Assembly (NCBI GenBank): GCA_038502055.1
Contig: JAXRKN010000014.1
Span: 186,001-250,000 of the forward strand
DNA from: Tanytarsus gracilentus
Taxonomy: Eukaryota > Arthropoda > Insecta > Diptera > Chironomidae
Direction: 5' to 3'
Length of the DNA stretch: 64,000 nucleotides
In this document: positions 46,546 to 57,909 of the stretch, piece after piece
Position numbering within the stretch: the first letter of the stretch is position 1
How the letters are laid out: each line of letters opens with the position of its first letter
Translations under genes and position numbers: made by a program
Notes under the pieces: model-generated
The model's input: only the letters and a program-made list of their open reading frames with translations
Told to the model about the DNA's origin: nothing
The model's database searches: none

Positions 46546-49500
46546 ATGCCTTTCAAGCCAGCCGAAAATCCAAAGTGCTCAAAGTGCTGCAAGTCAGTCT
46601 ACGCTGCTGAGGAGCGCGTCGCCGGTGGACACAAATTCCACAAAGGATGCTTCAAATGTGGTGAGTTGAATTAATTATTAAATTAGGTCAAAGATGATCA
46701 TAAAAATTTAAATTAAATGCAGATTTTTTGGTTAATTTTTGATTATTTAAATTTTTTCTAAATTTACTAAATTTTCAAAAAATGACTCACGATTTTTCTC
46801 CACCGTGAAAAAAACATTTTCTTCTTCTTTCTCTCTCACTTTTTTCACGTTCTCCAAATCTGTTTAAATTTTTATTTTATTTTTCTCGTGTTGCTAAAAA
46901 TAAATCAAAAAGATTTTCTCATAAACAAAATTTTCTTCTCTTTATTTTTTATTCGAAATCGCTCACGCGCAATTTTTTAGGAATGTGCGGAAAGTTCTTG
47001 GACTCAACCAACTGTGCCGAACATGAAGCTGAATTATACTGCAAAAATTGTAAGTTTTAGATTTTTTAGATTTTTTAATTAAAATTTTTTATTATTTTTT
47101 TAACGTTTTCATAATTTTTATACCAAATTCCAATTTTTCCATTTTTTTTAAAATCAAATTAATTTCCTAGAATTTTTAAATTTTTTATTAATTTAAAAAT
47201 GTTAATTAAATTTTTCATTTTCATTAATTTTAAAATTTTAATTAAATTTTTCATTTTCAATAATTTAAAATCGTTAATTAAAATTTCCATTTTTTTAAAA
47301 TTATTTTTCATCCAAACTTTAAATAAATTTACCAAATTTTTCACCTCTAAAATTTCACAAACTTTCAATCTAATTTCCACTCAACTTAATCTTCTAGGCC
47401 ACGGCAGAAAATACGGACCAAAAGGCTATGGATTCGGCGGTGGCGCTGGCTGCATGTCAATGGACACCGGCGAGCAATTCAAGACCGAACCGTAAGTCAA
47501 CTCAATTCTAATTCAATTATTTGTCGTTTATGGCTTTATTTATCGAAAGAAAAATTTCTCTATTCGGTTTTTTTCCGATGAAATCACTGGTGGGACTTTC
47601 CTTATCTATTTAAGAATTAAATCAATTTTTTTTGTAAATAACTCGCGGGATTTTTCCGAGTGGATTTTTCTCATTCTACACAAACCTCATAATTTATCTA
47701 AAAATAGCAAAAAGCCGACATGCATTTTCACTTTTTATTTCACACCTACCAGGATTATTAGATTGCATCACATTTGAAAGTTTTTTCCCCATTTCACATT
47801 TTTTGTGTAGACTGAAAAAATTTGGAACATTTTTATGTCTTTTGTCTCATTTTCCTAAGTCCTAAAAGATATAAATTTAATTAAATTAGGGTTATTTTGA
47901 CATCCAGAAAAAGAGCAAATTTATGGTAGATAATTAATTAAAATAATTTTAATTAATAAAAATTAAAATTTTAATTTTTAAATAAAATAAATTAAAATTT
48001 TATAACAAAAATAAAAGTTTTAATTTTAATTTATAGAAATTAAAATTTTAATTTTTTGAATAATTAATTAAAAATTTAATAAATTAATTAAATTATTCAA
48101 AAAGAATTAAATATTTTTAAAGTTTTTCACTTAAGTCTCGGTAGAGCGAAATAAAATCAACTCTTATAATTCGTAAATACAAAATTTTATGAATTGATTT
48201 TTAGGCTAAAAGTTTTAGCACACACTTGAGTCTCTCTAAAAACATCAAAAATTTTTGTTATTCTAAAAGTTCACTTGAGTCTCTCTATAGCGTGTTCGTT
48301 TAAACCTTTTTATATCGTTTCCATTAGAACTTCTCTAAAACCTCAAATATTTCAATCAAATCTCTCTTAGAAAATTTCTTCAAATTTTATTGAAATTTTT
48401 ATTAAAGTTTTCCATAAAACCCCACTTAAGTCCCTCTAAATCGACATCATCCACTTTTTTAAATTAAAAACATTTTTCTCATTTTCACTCAATCTGCTTT
48501 CACATTTCATCCTCACAAATGAAAAAAAGAAGTTTCACGCGCTGCAACATGTTGGAGAAAATTCTTCTTTTCTATTTTTAAATTTCGTCTCCGATTATTT
48601 CTCGGCAATGTGCACTTTGTAGCTTTATAATGACGATAACTTACATCTTTTTTATTTGTGTGTAAGAGGAAGAATGAAAATGTTGATCGAGTGCCAAATG
48701 AGAGACTGCCGCATGTGTTTTGATCGATTGCATCCAAGGGAAACGATGAATTTTAAATGAAAACACTCAGAATTCCCCGATCATCGACAAAATTGTATCT
48801 AAACTCTCCTTTTTTCCTCCTTTTTCTCTCTTTCTAGCCAATCCTAAACACTTCAATGTGCCCAAAAATCACAAACACAAAAATCACATCACGCATACTC
48901 TCCTCCCTATGTTTTTTTTTGATATCGCACTCTGAAAGCTGCTGATGCAAAAGAAAAAAATTATTTTCTCTTAAATTTTAACTCTAAAATTACGCACACA
49001 CTCATTCACCATACACAATTACACTTGACACCCCGCACACTGTTACACGACTCGAAAAAAAATCACAAACAAAATTCTAACATTAAAAAATTATCAATTT
49101 TGGCTTTTCTATTGTGGAAAAATATTTTCTGTAATTCGACTTTGAATGAATTTTTGGATAATTAAAAAATTATGTGGAAAATTAATAAAGATGTGAAGTT
49201 CTTTTTGTCTCATAGAAGAAATAAATAGTTGTTGATGATTTTTGGGGGAAAAATGAAGAATTTTAAAGAAGAAGTTTTAAAATAATTTTTTAATATTTTT
49301 ACAAATTTAATTTTTTCTACAAATTTAATTTTTTTTTAATATTTTATTAAAAAATTAATTTTTTCCAAGTTTAATTTTTTGAAATATTTTTCCTAGAATA
49401 TTTTTTTTCATGTTTATTTTTTTTTAAATTTAATTCTTTGAAATATTTTTTACAAATTTATTTTTTGAATAATTTTTCTACGAATTTAATTTTTTTTAAT

Positions 49501-52500
49501 ATTTTTTCAAAAAATTCGTTTTAAATTTTTTCCAATTTTAATTTTTGTAATATTTTTTACAAATTTAAAATTCAATTAAAATTTAACGAAAAAAATAAAT
49601 TTTTTAACAACTATCTTGTTCAAAAACTCCAGAAAATTATTTTTAAATTTCATCACAAAACTTCTTCTTAAAGTCTTCATACTTAAAAGCTTTCAGAGAC
49701 ACGTCATAAAAATTCATTCAACCATTTTTTAAAAGCAGATTAGGAAATTCTTCGAAATAAAATTTTTTTAGGGTAAATGACAGTTTAATTTTTAGAATGA
49801 TTTAAACTTAAGGCGTAAACTAATTTAACAGAGCTATAATTAATGTAAAAATGCATACAAATTATTAAAAAATTAGCTAGGAAATTTAAAAGCTTAAAAG
49901 AGATTAAAAAGTTGAGTTGGAAAAATTTCGAGAAGGTTTTTAAGAAAAAAGAATTTATTGAAAATATTTAAATATTTTTATTTCGTGTTGGAAATTTGTC
50001 CACAAGACCCATTAAAATATTCTGATTGGTATTGATATTAACAAAGTGGTAGCTCTCGGGTATATTTCGATTCTGGTCGGACGCAAACCGGCAAAGCTTT
50101 CGTCCTTACCGTAGTTTTCTCTTAAATTGACTCATTTAAATTTTCTTACACCTTTAAATTTCTCATTTTTTTTAAAATCATCAAAAAAATCCATTAAACT
50201 ACAAAAACCTTCTTCTTCATCTTAAAAATCTTCTCTGTTTTAAACTTCAACTCGACTAATTGCATTCATAACTCGATTTCTTGGGTTGCTTCTTCTTAAT
50301 TCATTCTTTATTTATTTTTAACTTCTTCTCTAATTAAAATTATTTAGTTCAAAATTAGGTTGTTGATCTTTCTAGAAAAACTTGGCGACATTTTGAAATT
50401 TCTATATTTAAATTCCGCACATCTGTTTATTTCACTGGCGCTTGTTGAATGTTAAAAAAAGCATGAAAAATTTCTTATTTACTAAAATATTTATTTTATT
50501 ATTTTTTGTCTGTTTTTGTATTTTTTTATTGTAACATTTTTTGTGGTTACTAAAAAATTTCACCCGATGGGATAAGGAAAGTTCCTCCAGATTTTCATTT
50601 TCTCTCTTTTTCGAATACAAACAAAATGTCGGTGATGAAGGAAAAATATTTTAAAGTTTTAATCTTGGGGAAATGGACCTTCTCCCATTGATTGAAATTT
50701 ATTTGTTGAAGAATTAATTCGAATGTTAATCAAACTAACAGAATATTATAAAATTTTAAATATTTAACGATAAAAAAATTACTTTTAGTGAGCCAAAACG
50801 TGAAGCGCGTCCAATTGTGCAAGCACCAGAGGGCGAAGGATGTCCAAGATGCGGCGGATTTGTTTACGCTGCCGAGCAGATGTTGGCTCGTGGTCGTGTA
50901 AGTGTTTTAATATTATTTTAAGTAAATATTTCAATATAAAATTCAAAAGGGCTATCACACAAGATGCTTCAAATGCGTAAATTGTAATCGAACGTTAGAC
51001 TCAGTAATGCATTGCGATGGTCCCGACAAAAAGATTTATTGTAAAGGTCAGAGAGGAATTTCAGCAGAAAATTATTCATGTCTTTTTGATAGTTTCAAAG
51101 TTGTGTCATCTGACCTATTTACGTTTTTAGTCAGAGATGGGCAATTACATTGTAATTGAATAAAAAATTACAACACAAAAATTTAAATGTAATTAATTAC
51201 ATTTTCATAAAAAATTCATAAATTTTCTAAAAATAATTTTTTGTAATTGTCCATCTCTGATTTTAGTTTAAATGTTTTTAATTTGTTAAATAAATCGAGT
51301 TAAACTTTTTTATGTTAGATTGTAATTTAATTAAATTTTTGTCTTTTTCTTCTATGTTCATCATAAATGTCCACTAAAAATCATCAACAGTCTTATCACA
51401 AAGAATGTTTCAAGTGTAATGAATGTAAAAAGGGTTTAGATTCGAGGAACTGCTGTCCAGGACCTGATAAGGAGATTTATTGCAAAAGTAAGTGGAAATT
51501 TAATGTAAGATCATTAAAATGTTTGTTTCACTTTGATCAGAGATGGACAATTACAAAAAATTACATGTTTAATTTAATTAAATTGTCACTAAAATTTAAA
51601 AATCTAAACGTTAAATTTTCTGTGCAGCTCATTATGGTCAAAAGTTCGGTCCAAAAGGCTACGGTTATGGTCAAGGTGCTGGAGCATTGCAGAGTGAAGA
51701 CGGTGCATTTGGGTAATTAATTATTTTTGGTGTTTTTAATTGGATTTTTTTATGTTTGATGTACCATTTCCATTCAGAATGATCGTTGTGACTGAAAATA
51801 TTTTTTGTAGTACTTTTAATTCATAAAAAAACCTTAAAAGTGGTCTTTTGACTAAAGACTTTAAAAACCTTAAAAGTGGTCTTGACTAAAAAATTTAGCG
51901 TAGATTTTATGTCAAATTTAGTGTAAAATTTTAATCTTTAAAAATGTCGGATTTCAAGGATTTTTGTTGATTTTTGTCGAGGTAAAAAATTTAAACTTTA
52001 AGTTTTAAAGTCGACAAAAATTTATTGAACATTTTCAACTAGAATTTAGTTAAATTTTAAATGTTTTTTGTTTAGTTTTTGTTTCTTAAAATTTTCTGTT
52101 TAATTTTTTTTAAATGTCAGATTTTCTCACGTTTTGTCTGACTTTGAATTTTTCTCTCAAAACTCAGGTTGTTATTCTATGAAATACGGATCACGTGGTT
52201 ATGGTCACTCAGGTTTTTCATCCCTTGGTCTTATGAGTGACGCTAAAGATCTTGAATGGCAATGGTACAAAAAAATATTTTGAGTTATTTGAATTCGACT
52301 TTTTTGGTGTTTTTTTGATAGACAAAATTTTGCAAAAAAAAATTAAATTTTTAAAAACTCAAAATTTTGCAAAAAATCGGCAAAATTTATTTTACAAGAA
52401 AAAAATTGTAAAAATTTAAATCCTCAAAATTCCATTTTTAATTTTAGTGAAATTCACGCTCCTCGAACCACTGGTAAGACAGTCATTCGAATTTTCCCCG

Positions 52501-53635
52501 CAATTCCTTCAAATTTCCTAACTTTTCACAGTTGTCGATACCGCTTCGATTCAAGCGCCTGCAGGTCAAGGTTGCCCTCGCTGTGGCGGCGCTGTTTTTG
52601 CCGCCGAGCTCGTTTTAGCAAAGGGTCGCGAATGGCATCGCAAGTGCTTTAAATGTAATGACTGTCGAAGAGTTCTCGACTCGATTATTGCATGCGATGG
52701 ACCCGATGCGGAAGTTTATTGTCGAGGTGTGTTTTGCTTATTTAGAATGTCCATAAAAAATATTGTTCAAAAATATCCAAGTTGGACTCATGTTTTAAAA
52801 CCCGCATTTTAAGGTTGTTATGGCAAACGATGGGGCCCGAAAGGTTATGGCTTTGCTTGCGGCTCTGGCTTTTTGCAAACTGACGGCGCATCGTAAGATT
52901 TTCAACTCTTAATTTTTCATTTAAAAAATTTAACTTTTTTTAGTGAGGAGGAAATTTCTGCTGGTCGTCCGATAAACATTGACACGACCCGAATTAAAGC
53001 TCCTGAGGGTCAAGGATGTCCACGATGCGGTGGCGCTGTGTTTGCTGCTGAACAAATGTTGGCTAAAAGTTCAATGTGGCACAAGAAGTGCTTCAACTGT
53101 GCCGAGTGTCATCGTCCATTGGATTCAGTTCTCGCGTGTGATGGACCCGATAAGGAAATTCACTGCAGAGGATGCTACGCTAAATTATTCGGACCAAAGG
53201 GCTTCGGCTATGGTCACACTCCAGTTCTGTCGACTAACGGAGAGTCAACAATGAATTTGTGAGTTTAATTTTAAATTTAAAAAAATCTCAACTAAATTTT
53301 TTCAACAGTGACGCCGGAAAGATTGGCGGTGTTCGTCCAACGGACGGTACTGGATGTCCACGCTGTGGATTTGTCGTATACGAAGCTGAAAAAATGATGA
53401 GCAAAAAGCACTCGTGGCACAAGCGGTGCTTCAACTGTGGCGACTGTCACAAGTCACTCGACTCGACCAACTTGTGCGATGGACCGAATGGCGAAATTTA
53501 CTGCAGAGGTGAGACGAAATTTTATATAATTTTGAATGCTTTACTAAAATTTTAATTTTAGGCTGCTATGGAAGAAATTACGGCCCACGCGGTGTCGGCT
53601 TCGGCATGGGTGCTGGCTGTCTTTCAACTGTTTAA
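46546..53635 (+). CDS. Mlp84B: Mlp84B-type muscle LIM protein with alternative exons
   Basis: Constitutive exons: 46546-46660, 46981-47049, 47398-47491, 50789-50897, 52448-52473, 52532-52726, 52814-52892, 52944-53258, 53309-53508, 53562-53635. Between 50897 and 52448 are two alternative pairs: 50950-51046 or 51391-51487, then 51628-51712 or 52168-52264. One member of each gives about 485-489 residues, near the 495 of fly Mlp84B. Five LIM domains are each followed by a Gly-rich linker (KYGPKGYGFGGGAG, KFGPKGYGYGQGAG, RWGPKGYGFACGSG, LFGPKGFGYGH, NYGPRGVGFGMGAG). Start MPFKPAENPKCSKC. These proteins sit at Z-discs and act in muscle differentiation and stiffness. LIM2 alone is subject to the exon choice. 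Confidence 0.93.
48128..48440 (+). repeat. CACTTRAGTCTCTCTARA motif, four copies
   Basis: Copies at 48128-48139 (partial), 48223-48240, 48272-48289 and 48423-48440. The core CACTTAAG/CACTTGAG fits an NK-2 homeodomain site. The same extended motif occurs three times, inverted, at 30969-31136. Confidence 0.6.
50015..50115 (-). repeat. Retroposon-like repeat, GCTACC core
   Basis: Balanced-composition segment. Plus strand: attgatattaacaaagtGGTAGCtctcggg, then a tttcgattctgg stretch. The core matches the GCTACCTCTTTGTTA repeats at 15422 and 54849. This copy keeps more unique sequence on the far side of the core, so it may be the least truncated. The tttcgattc piece is B-box-like. Confidence 0.4.
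50950..51046 (+). other. Mlp84B: Mlp84B alternative exon a (LIM2 second finger, divergent)
   Basis: 97 nt. Encodes GYHTRCFKCVNC ... CDGPDKKIYCK, the second zinc-binding half of LIM2. Enters in phase 0 and leaves in phase 1, exactly like exon b. Joining a to b shifts the frame and reaches a stop within about ten codons, so the two cannot coexist in one reading frame. Confidence 0.8.
51132..51259 (+). mobile_element. hAT-like MITE with 8-bp target duplication
   Basis: 128 bp. The ends are CAGAGATGGGCAATTACA and its reverse complement with one difference. Flanks are tttttagt (51124-51131) and attttagt (51260-51267), a 7/8 match as expected of the 8-bp duplication made by hAT transposases. The CAGxGATGG terminus also suits hAT. 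It sits between alternative exons a and b of Mlp84B. Partial copies lie at 32154 and 51538, and a degenerate one at about 24713. Confidence 0.8.
51391..51487 (+). other. Mlp84B: Mlp84B alternative exon b (LIM2 second finger, canonical)
   Basis: 97 nt, the same length and phases as exon a. Encodes SYHKECFKCNEC ... PGPDKEIYCK, closer to the LIM2 consensus of fly Mlp84B than exon a. Acceptor caacAG, donor GTAAGT. Confidence 0.8.
51538..51575 (+). repeat. hAT-like MITE end, partial copy
   Basis: CAGAGATGGACAATTACA in the intron between alternative exons b and c. No right end found. Confidence 0.5.
51628..51712 (+). other. Mlp84B: Mlp84B alternative exon c (linker, canonical)
   Basis: 85 nt, enters phase 1, leaves phase 2. 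Encodes HYGQKFGPKGYGYGQGAG and a short acidic end. The eighth zinc ligand would be His (YCK-x-HY) instead of Cys. Joining c to d shifts the frame and reaches a stop. Confidence 0.78.
52168..52264 (+). other. Mlp84B: Mlp84B alternative exon d (linker, divergent)
   Basis: 97 nt, with the same entry and exit phases as exon c. Encodes CYSMKYGSRGYGHSGFSS, then LGLMSDAKDLEWQ. Here the last zinc ligand is Cys. The second half departs from the usual Gly-rich linker. Donor GTACAA is weaker than the others. Confidence 0.75.
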
Positions 53636-54844
53636 ATTATTGTCAAAACTGAACTCGATTCAAAGTCAATTCCAATGAATTTTCTTAGTTTAAAATTAAA
53701 TCAAGAAAAGTTTGTTGGAAATTTTTGTAAAAAAAAACTTTTATACACAATTTAAATTATTTTTGAAGCAATGAATTTAAATGAGGCTAAAAATGTTTGA
53801 GAGAATTTTGAGATTTTCTTAAAAATTCTGTCAAATTTTTACTCCACAATTTCTTAGGCTAGAAACAAATATTAAAAAAATCAAAAGTATGGAATTTTTG
53901 AGCTACTAACATGACGGAAAAATATTTATTACAAAGTCGGCAACATCACAAAAATTTAAACACTTGTGCATCAAAACTTGTATACAATTAAAATTGCAAG
54001 GAAGATTTACATACAAGTTTCTTGTGATTGAAACTTTCGTGCAAGAATTATTTCACTAATTCACTCACAAAATGTTAAATTGACGCAATTTATACTAAAA
54101 TTGATTAAATTTAATACTTTTAGCAACAAAATATTCAAATACTAAAAATCTAGTGATCAGCTGAGAAATTTTATTAAACCAGCACGAAAAATTATGCACA
54201 ACATGGTTTTGATCCCTAACAGTGAGAAAATATTTATTAATTGTAGATAGTAAAAAAATAATAATTTTTACACAAAAAAAAGGGGTAGCGATTACTATTA
54301 TGAAAGTGTTTAAAAAATTATGAATATTTTTAAAAATGCGAGAATGACAAAAGAAAATTTTGTCATTCGATTCTAACTTGAGTGAGCTTCAGATAAAATT
54401 GTAAATTAACATTTTAGTGAATGATAAAACTCCCACCGTAAATTAATTTATAAAAATGGGTGAAAATATTTTTAGGTATGAAAGGCTTTTTTGAAATTAA
54501 CTTTAAAAGATTAAAATTTTTGCTGTAGTTGTAAAAAAACATTGATTGAGAACTCTAAAAATTTAATTTAATATTTTTTAGTTCTCATGTCAAAAAATTA
54601 ACTTGAAAATATTTTATCTAAAATTAACGCAAAAAATTTCGTAAGAAAATTTTAAAACCTGCGAAATTTAGAAGTTTGATAAAAATAAAATATTTGAATT
54701 ATCTTTAAAAGAACTCTTAAAATATCAAAAAGCAAAAAATTTCTAGCTTAACTTTAAATTTTTGGGTAATAAACTTAAAATTTGACGTTAATTAAATTTA
54801 TCACAGTAAAAGAGGAAAAGTGTCCGTTCTGATTAAAACTTCTC

Positions 54845-54885
54845 GTATGCTACCTCTTTGTCAATAAAAATTAATCAATCGAAAA
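54845..54885 (+). repeat. GCTACC-ATCA tail repeat copy
   Basis: tatGCTACCTCTTTGTCA followed by an A/T tail containing aatcaatcg. The core GCTACCTCTTTGT is shared with the copy in GST intron 1. Confidence 0.45.
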
Positions 54886-55383
54886 TGCCAAATTTTAAGT
54901 TTCTTTCCCAAAAAAAAACTTTGCAATTTAATTCTTCTGCAAAATGATGAAACTTCGAAACGTTTTTACTTGAAAAAAAAATTATATTTAATGGAACTTT
55001 TGTGTAATTCTTTGGTGAATTTATTTAGCTTGAGTATGATGTGAAAAAATTAAAGAAAAAAATGCTTAAAATGAATGGAACGAAAAACTAACAAAAAACT
55101 TATAAAATGAAGAAAATTTGAAGTCAAACCGAAAAGTTCCAAAAGTGAAAAGTTTTTTGCAGCTCTTTTTGCTTTTGACTTTTCTTGTGATTTAAAAATT
55201 TTGTGGAAAATTTCATGCTTGAAAAATGACGAAACCGTTTCTTGTTTGAGGATGCAAGAAATCGAAAAATGCTTAAAAATAATTTAAAAATAAAACTTTA
55301 AAGTACAAAAAAGTTTAAGAAGTCAAAAAAATTCCGCATGAAATTTTTCTCGATTAATTTGCTTCAAATATTTTTCATTTAAA

Positions 55384-55394
55384 TAGCGGAGCTA
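55384..55394. repeat. Solo TAGCGGAGCTA motif
   Basis: Reverse complement of the motif at 30121 and of the left end of the 41.7-42.9 kb element, standing alone in A/T-rich DNA. Confidence 0.45.
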
Positions 55395-56302
55395 CAAAAA
55401 TATTTCAATTAATCCCAAAACTAAACTTTAAACAAGGGGGTGGGAAACTCATACGTATTGCCTCAACCCCCAACCTATAAACTATCTAACGATCGAACAT
55501 ATTTTTAATATGTGAAAAAAAAACGTTTTTATACTTTTGTGAAACATCTTTTTTTATAATTAATTAATGATGAAAATGAAAAAATATTTAAAAAGTAACT
55601 TTTTTGTAGGAGACAACTGAAAAAATGAGAAAAAACTTTGTAAAAACACAGAAAAAATAAAAAAGAAGAAAATAAAATGAAAGAAAAATAAAAAAATAAT
55701 ATTTTGAATTTGGCTTTTCAGAAAATTTTACATATTATTGACAGTCTCTGTCAAAAAAAACATTTCGAAGACTTAAAAGTGGATCAAAAAATTTCCATCA
55801 AAGCTCAAGAATCAATGATCAAGTCGAACTTGGACAAATCTACGAAAGACTATCTACGAAATTTTTAACGGACAAAAAATCACAAAAAAAATATTTTATC
55901 CACTTTATAAATTTTTGATCACATTTAAAATTCTGAAAATAAAGTTTGGCATTTAAAAAAATTAAATTTGACTTTTTCTTATTTTTCTTTCATTTTCAAA
56001 ATGCTCGACTGATTTTCAAGATTTTATTAATTTCAAATTTTTAAAATTCTTTTTTAGCAACAAGAACTAAAATTTTCGTTCACTTTAAAGCGCATTTCAT
56101 TAATTTAAGTTCTCAGCCCTGATTTTAATTGAACTTTTATATGCCAACAGGGTTTAAATATTTTATGTCATAATCATGAGCAAACTTAAGCTTTGTAGTC
56201 ACGAAGTTAGTTCGCAATTTAAAATAAAAAACTTTATGACTTAATTGGCTCAGAACAATTTTCATATTTGATGTGAAAACTTATAGTTATTTTAAATTAA
56301 AA

Positions 56303-57695
56303 ATGAAAATTCAAGAAACTGGTGAATTAAAAATTAAATTAAATATTTTATAAAATTTTTAAAAAAATTTAAATTTATTATTAAATTTCCAGCACACTCC
56401 ATTTTCGCATCTTTTACTCGTCATATTCAAAACAACACCAAGAAATTTTTCCTCCTCATTCTCGTTCTTGTATTTTTTGCACTTTCACTTCATCCAAATG
56501 TGAAATCTAAAATTCCAAATTTCGACGAACTCGATTGGCGGAAATTTGACATGGAAAACTACAAAATCGATGAAGATCGAATGTTAAAAGTTGACAGCAA
56601 GCAAATTTTTTTTATCGAAAGCAAATTAAATGACGAAAAAAATTTAACAGCAAAACAAGCTTGCAGGTGTGATGAGAAAAATCTTAAATAATTTTTAAAA
56701 CCTTGAAATTAATTTATGGAATTTTAAAAATTATTTTATTAATTAATTAAATTATTTTCAGCATTGAATCTGCAGCTCGAATGAACCCAGATCTCAACAT
56801 AAATTTTCTTTTCGCGACAAAAAATCAAGCGATGAAAGTCAATCGTGACTGGATCGATGTCCTTCTCACCTACAAAAATATTCACTTCAGATTTTTTAAT
56901 CTCTTCGATTACGCAAAAGAAACTCCACTCGAGAAATTTATGAACGGAAAATTGTGGGAGAAGTCTGGTTATGTGACGGAACATTTGTCGGACATTTCGA
57001 GGTTTTTGACTTTGTTTAAATATGGCGGACTTTATTTGGATCTTGATGTCATCACTTTGATGCCATTTCGAGCGATAAATTTGACTAATTTTGTGTTGGT
57101 CGAGAGAAATGATGGACTTGCGAGTTGCATTTTGCACTTTGATACAAAAAACGGAAGAAAAATCACAGAAATGTTTTTAAAGTGAGTTAAATGATTTTAT
57201 TTAATTGAATTTTATTTTTTGTATTTAAATTATTTGAAAATTTTAGAGAAGTCAACGACTCATTCACGCCGCACACTTGGAGTGGTAATGGACCTGGATT
57301 GATAACAAGAGTCGTCAAAAAAATTTGTCCGGACGCCAAATTAAAACCAAAGGAATATTTTGAGTGTGGAAATTTGCATATTTTAGAATCAGTGAAAGGA
57401 TTTCCAATTGGAAATGAAGTGAGTTAATTTAATTTAAACCCTAAAATTTTAAAATTTAATTTAACCATAAAATTTTAAATTTTAGGACTACAATAAATTT
57501 TATGAGGAAGAAAATGCGCAAGCGACCATGAATGCGATGAAAAATTCTTGGTTTGTTCACATCTGGAATAAAATGCTTCATCATTTGAGTAAAGTTAAAA
57601 ATCCAAAGCTGTCCGTAAATTCTACGGCACCTTACATTCAACTTGCAAGACTTTATTGCCCAAGAGTTTACGATAAACTTGACGAATATCTTTAA
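56303..57695 (+). CDS. Alpha-1,4-galactosyltransferase-like (A4GALT/Gb3-synthase family)
   Basis: Exons 56303-56321, 56393-56666, 56762-57181, 57247-57418, 57486-57695 give 364 residues. The 19-nt first exon (MKIQET) is inferred: it is the nearby ATG that reaches a GT donor in the right phase. A type II signal anchor lies at about 25-40 (FFLLILVLVFFALSL). The sugar-transferase domain carries the metal-binding DxD in GGLYLDLDV (Asp191/Asp193). The C-terminal Gb3-synthase domain includes WSGNGPGLITRV and FVHIWNKM. The Drosophila relatives, the a4GT genes, work on arthro-series glycosphingolipids in the Golgi. It is convergent with the pgant-like gene that follows, with a 214-bp gap. Confidence 0.88.
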
Positions 57696-57909
57696 AAAAT
57701 AGAAAAAATTATTTTTTATGGAGGTTTTAAATAAAATTTTATTTTTAATAAAATTTTTCAGTCAAAAATTTATGTGGATTAGTAATTTTTCAATTAATTA
57801 ATTTTAATTGCATTTATTGATTTTTAAAATTATTTTTCAAAACTTTCTCGAATATTTTGATTTATTAATTTTTCATTAATTTTTTTGTAGATTTTTCTAT
57901 TGTTTAATT

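Larger units (their letters stand above)
47492..50788 (+). other. Mlp84B large intron
   Basis: 3.3 kb. Contains four CACTTRAGTCTCTCTARA motif copies (48128-48440), less biased segments at 48480-48760 and 48830-49060, and a truncated retroposon-like repeat near 50015-50115. No coding exon recognised. Confidence 0.5.
53636..56302. other. Mlp84B 3-prime region and spacer
   Basis: No coding exon. The first few hundred bases are probably 3-prime UTR. Contains a GCTACC/ATCA repeat copy at about 54845-54885 and a solo TAGCGGAGCTA at 55384-55394. The rest is A/T-rich. Confidence 0.45.

Noticed and set aside
47199..47495. Plus-strand frame running from intron into the Mlp84B exon at 47398
   Set aside because: The first part is Phe/Ile/Lys-rich intron translation; the true exon starts at the 47398 acceptor.
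50040..50110. tRNA gene or tRNA-derived SINE
   Set aside because: ggtagc and tttcgattc resemble A and B boxes, but no cloverleaf can be drawn and the other copies keep only the GGTAGC side. Listed as a retroposon-like repeat instead.
51361..51390. Start codon at ATGTCCACTAAAAATC before alternative exon b
   Set aside because: The frame from this ATG enters exon b, but the segment ends in a canonical acceptor (caacAG) and the preceding exon supplies the correct phase. An internal promoter is not supported, though it cannot be excluded.
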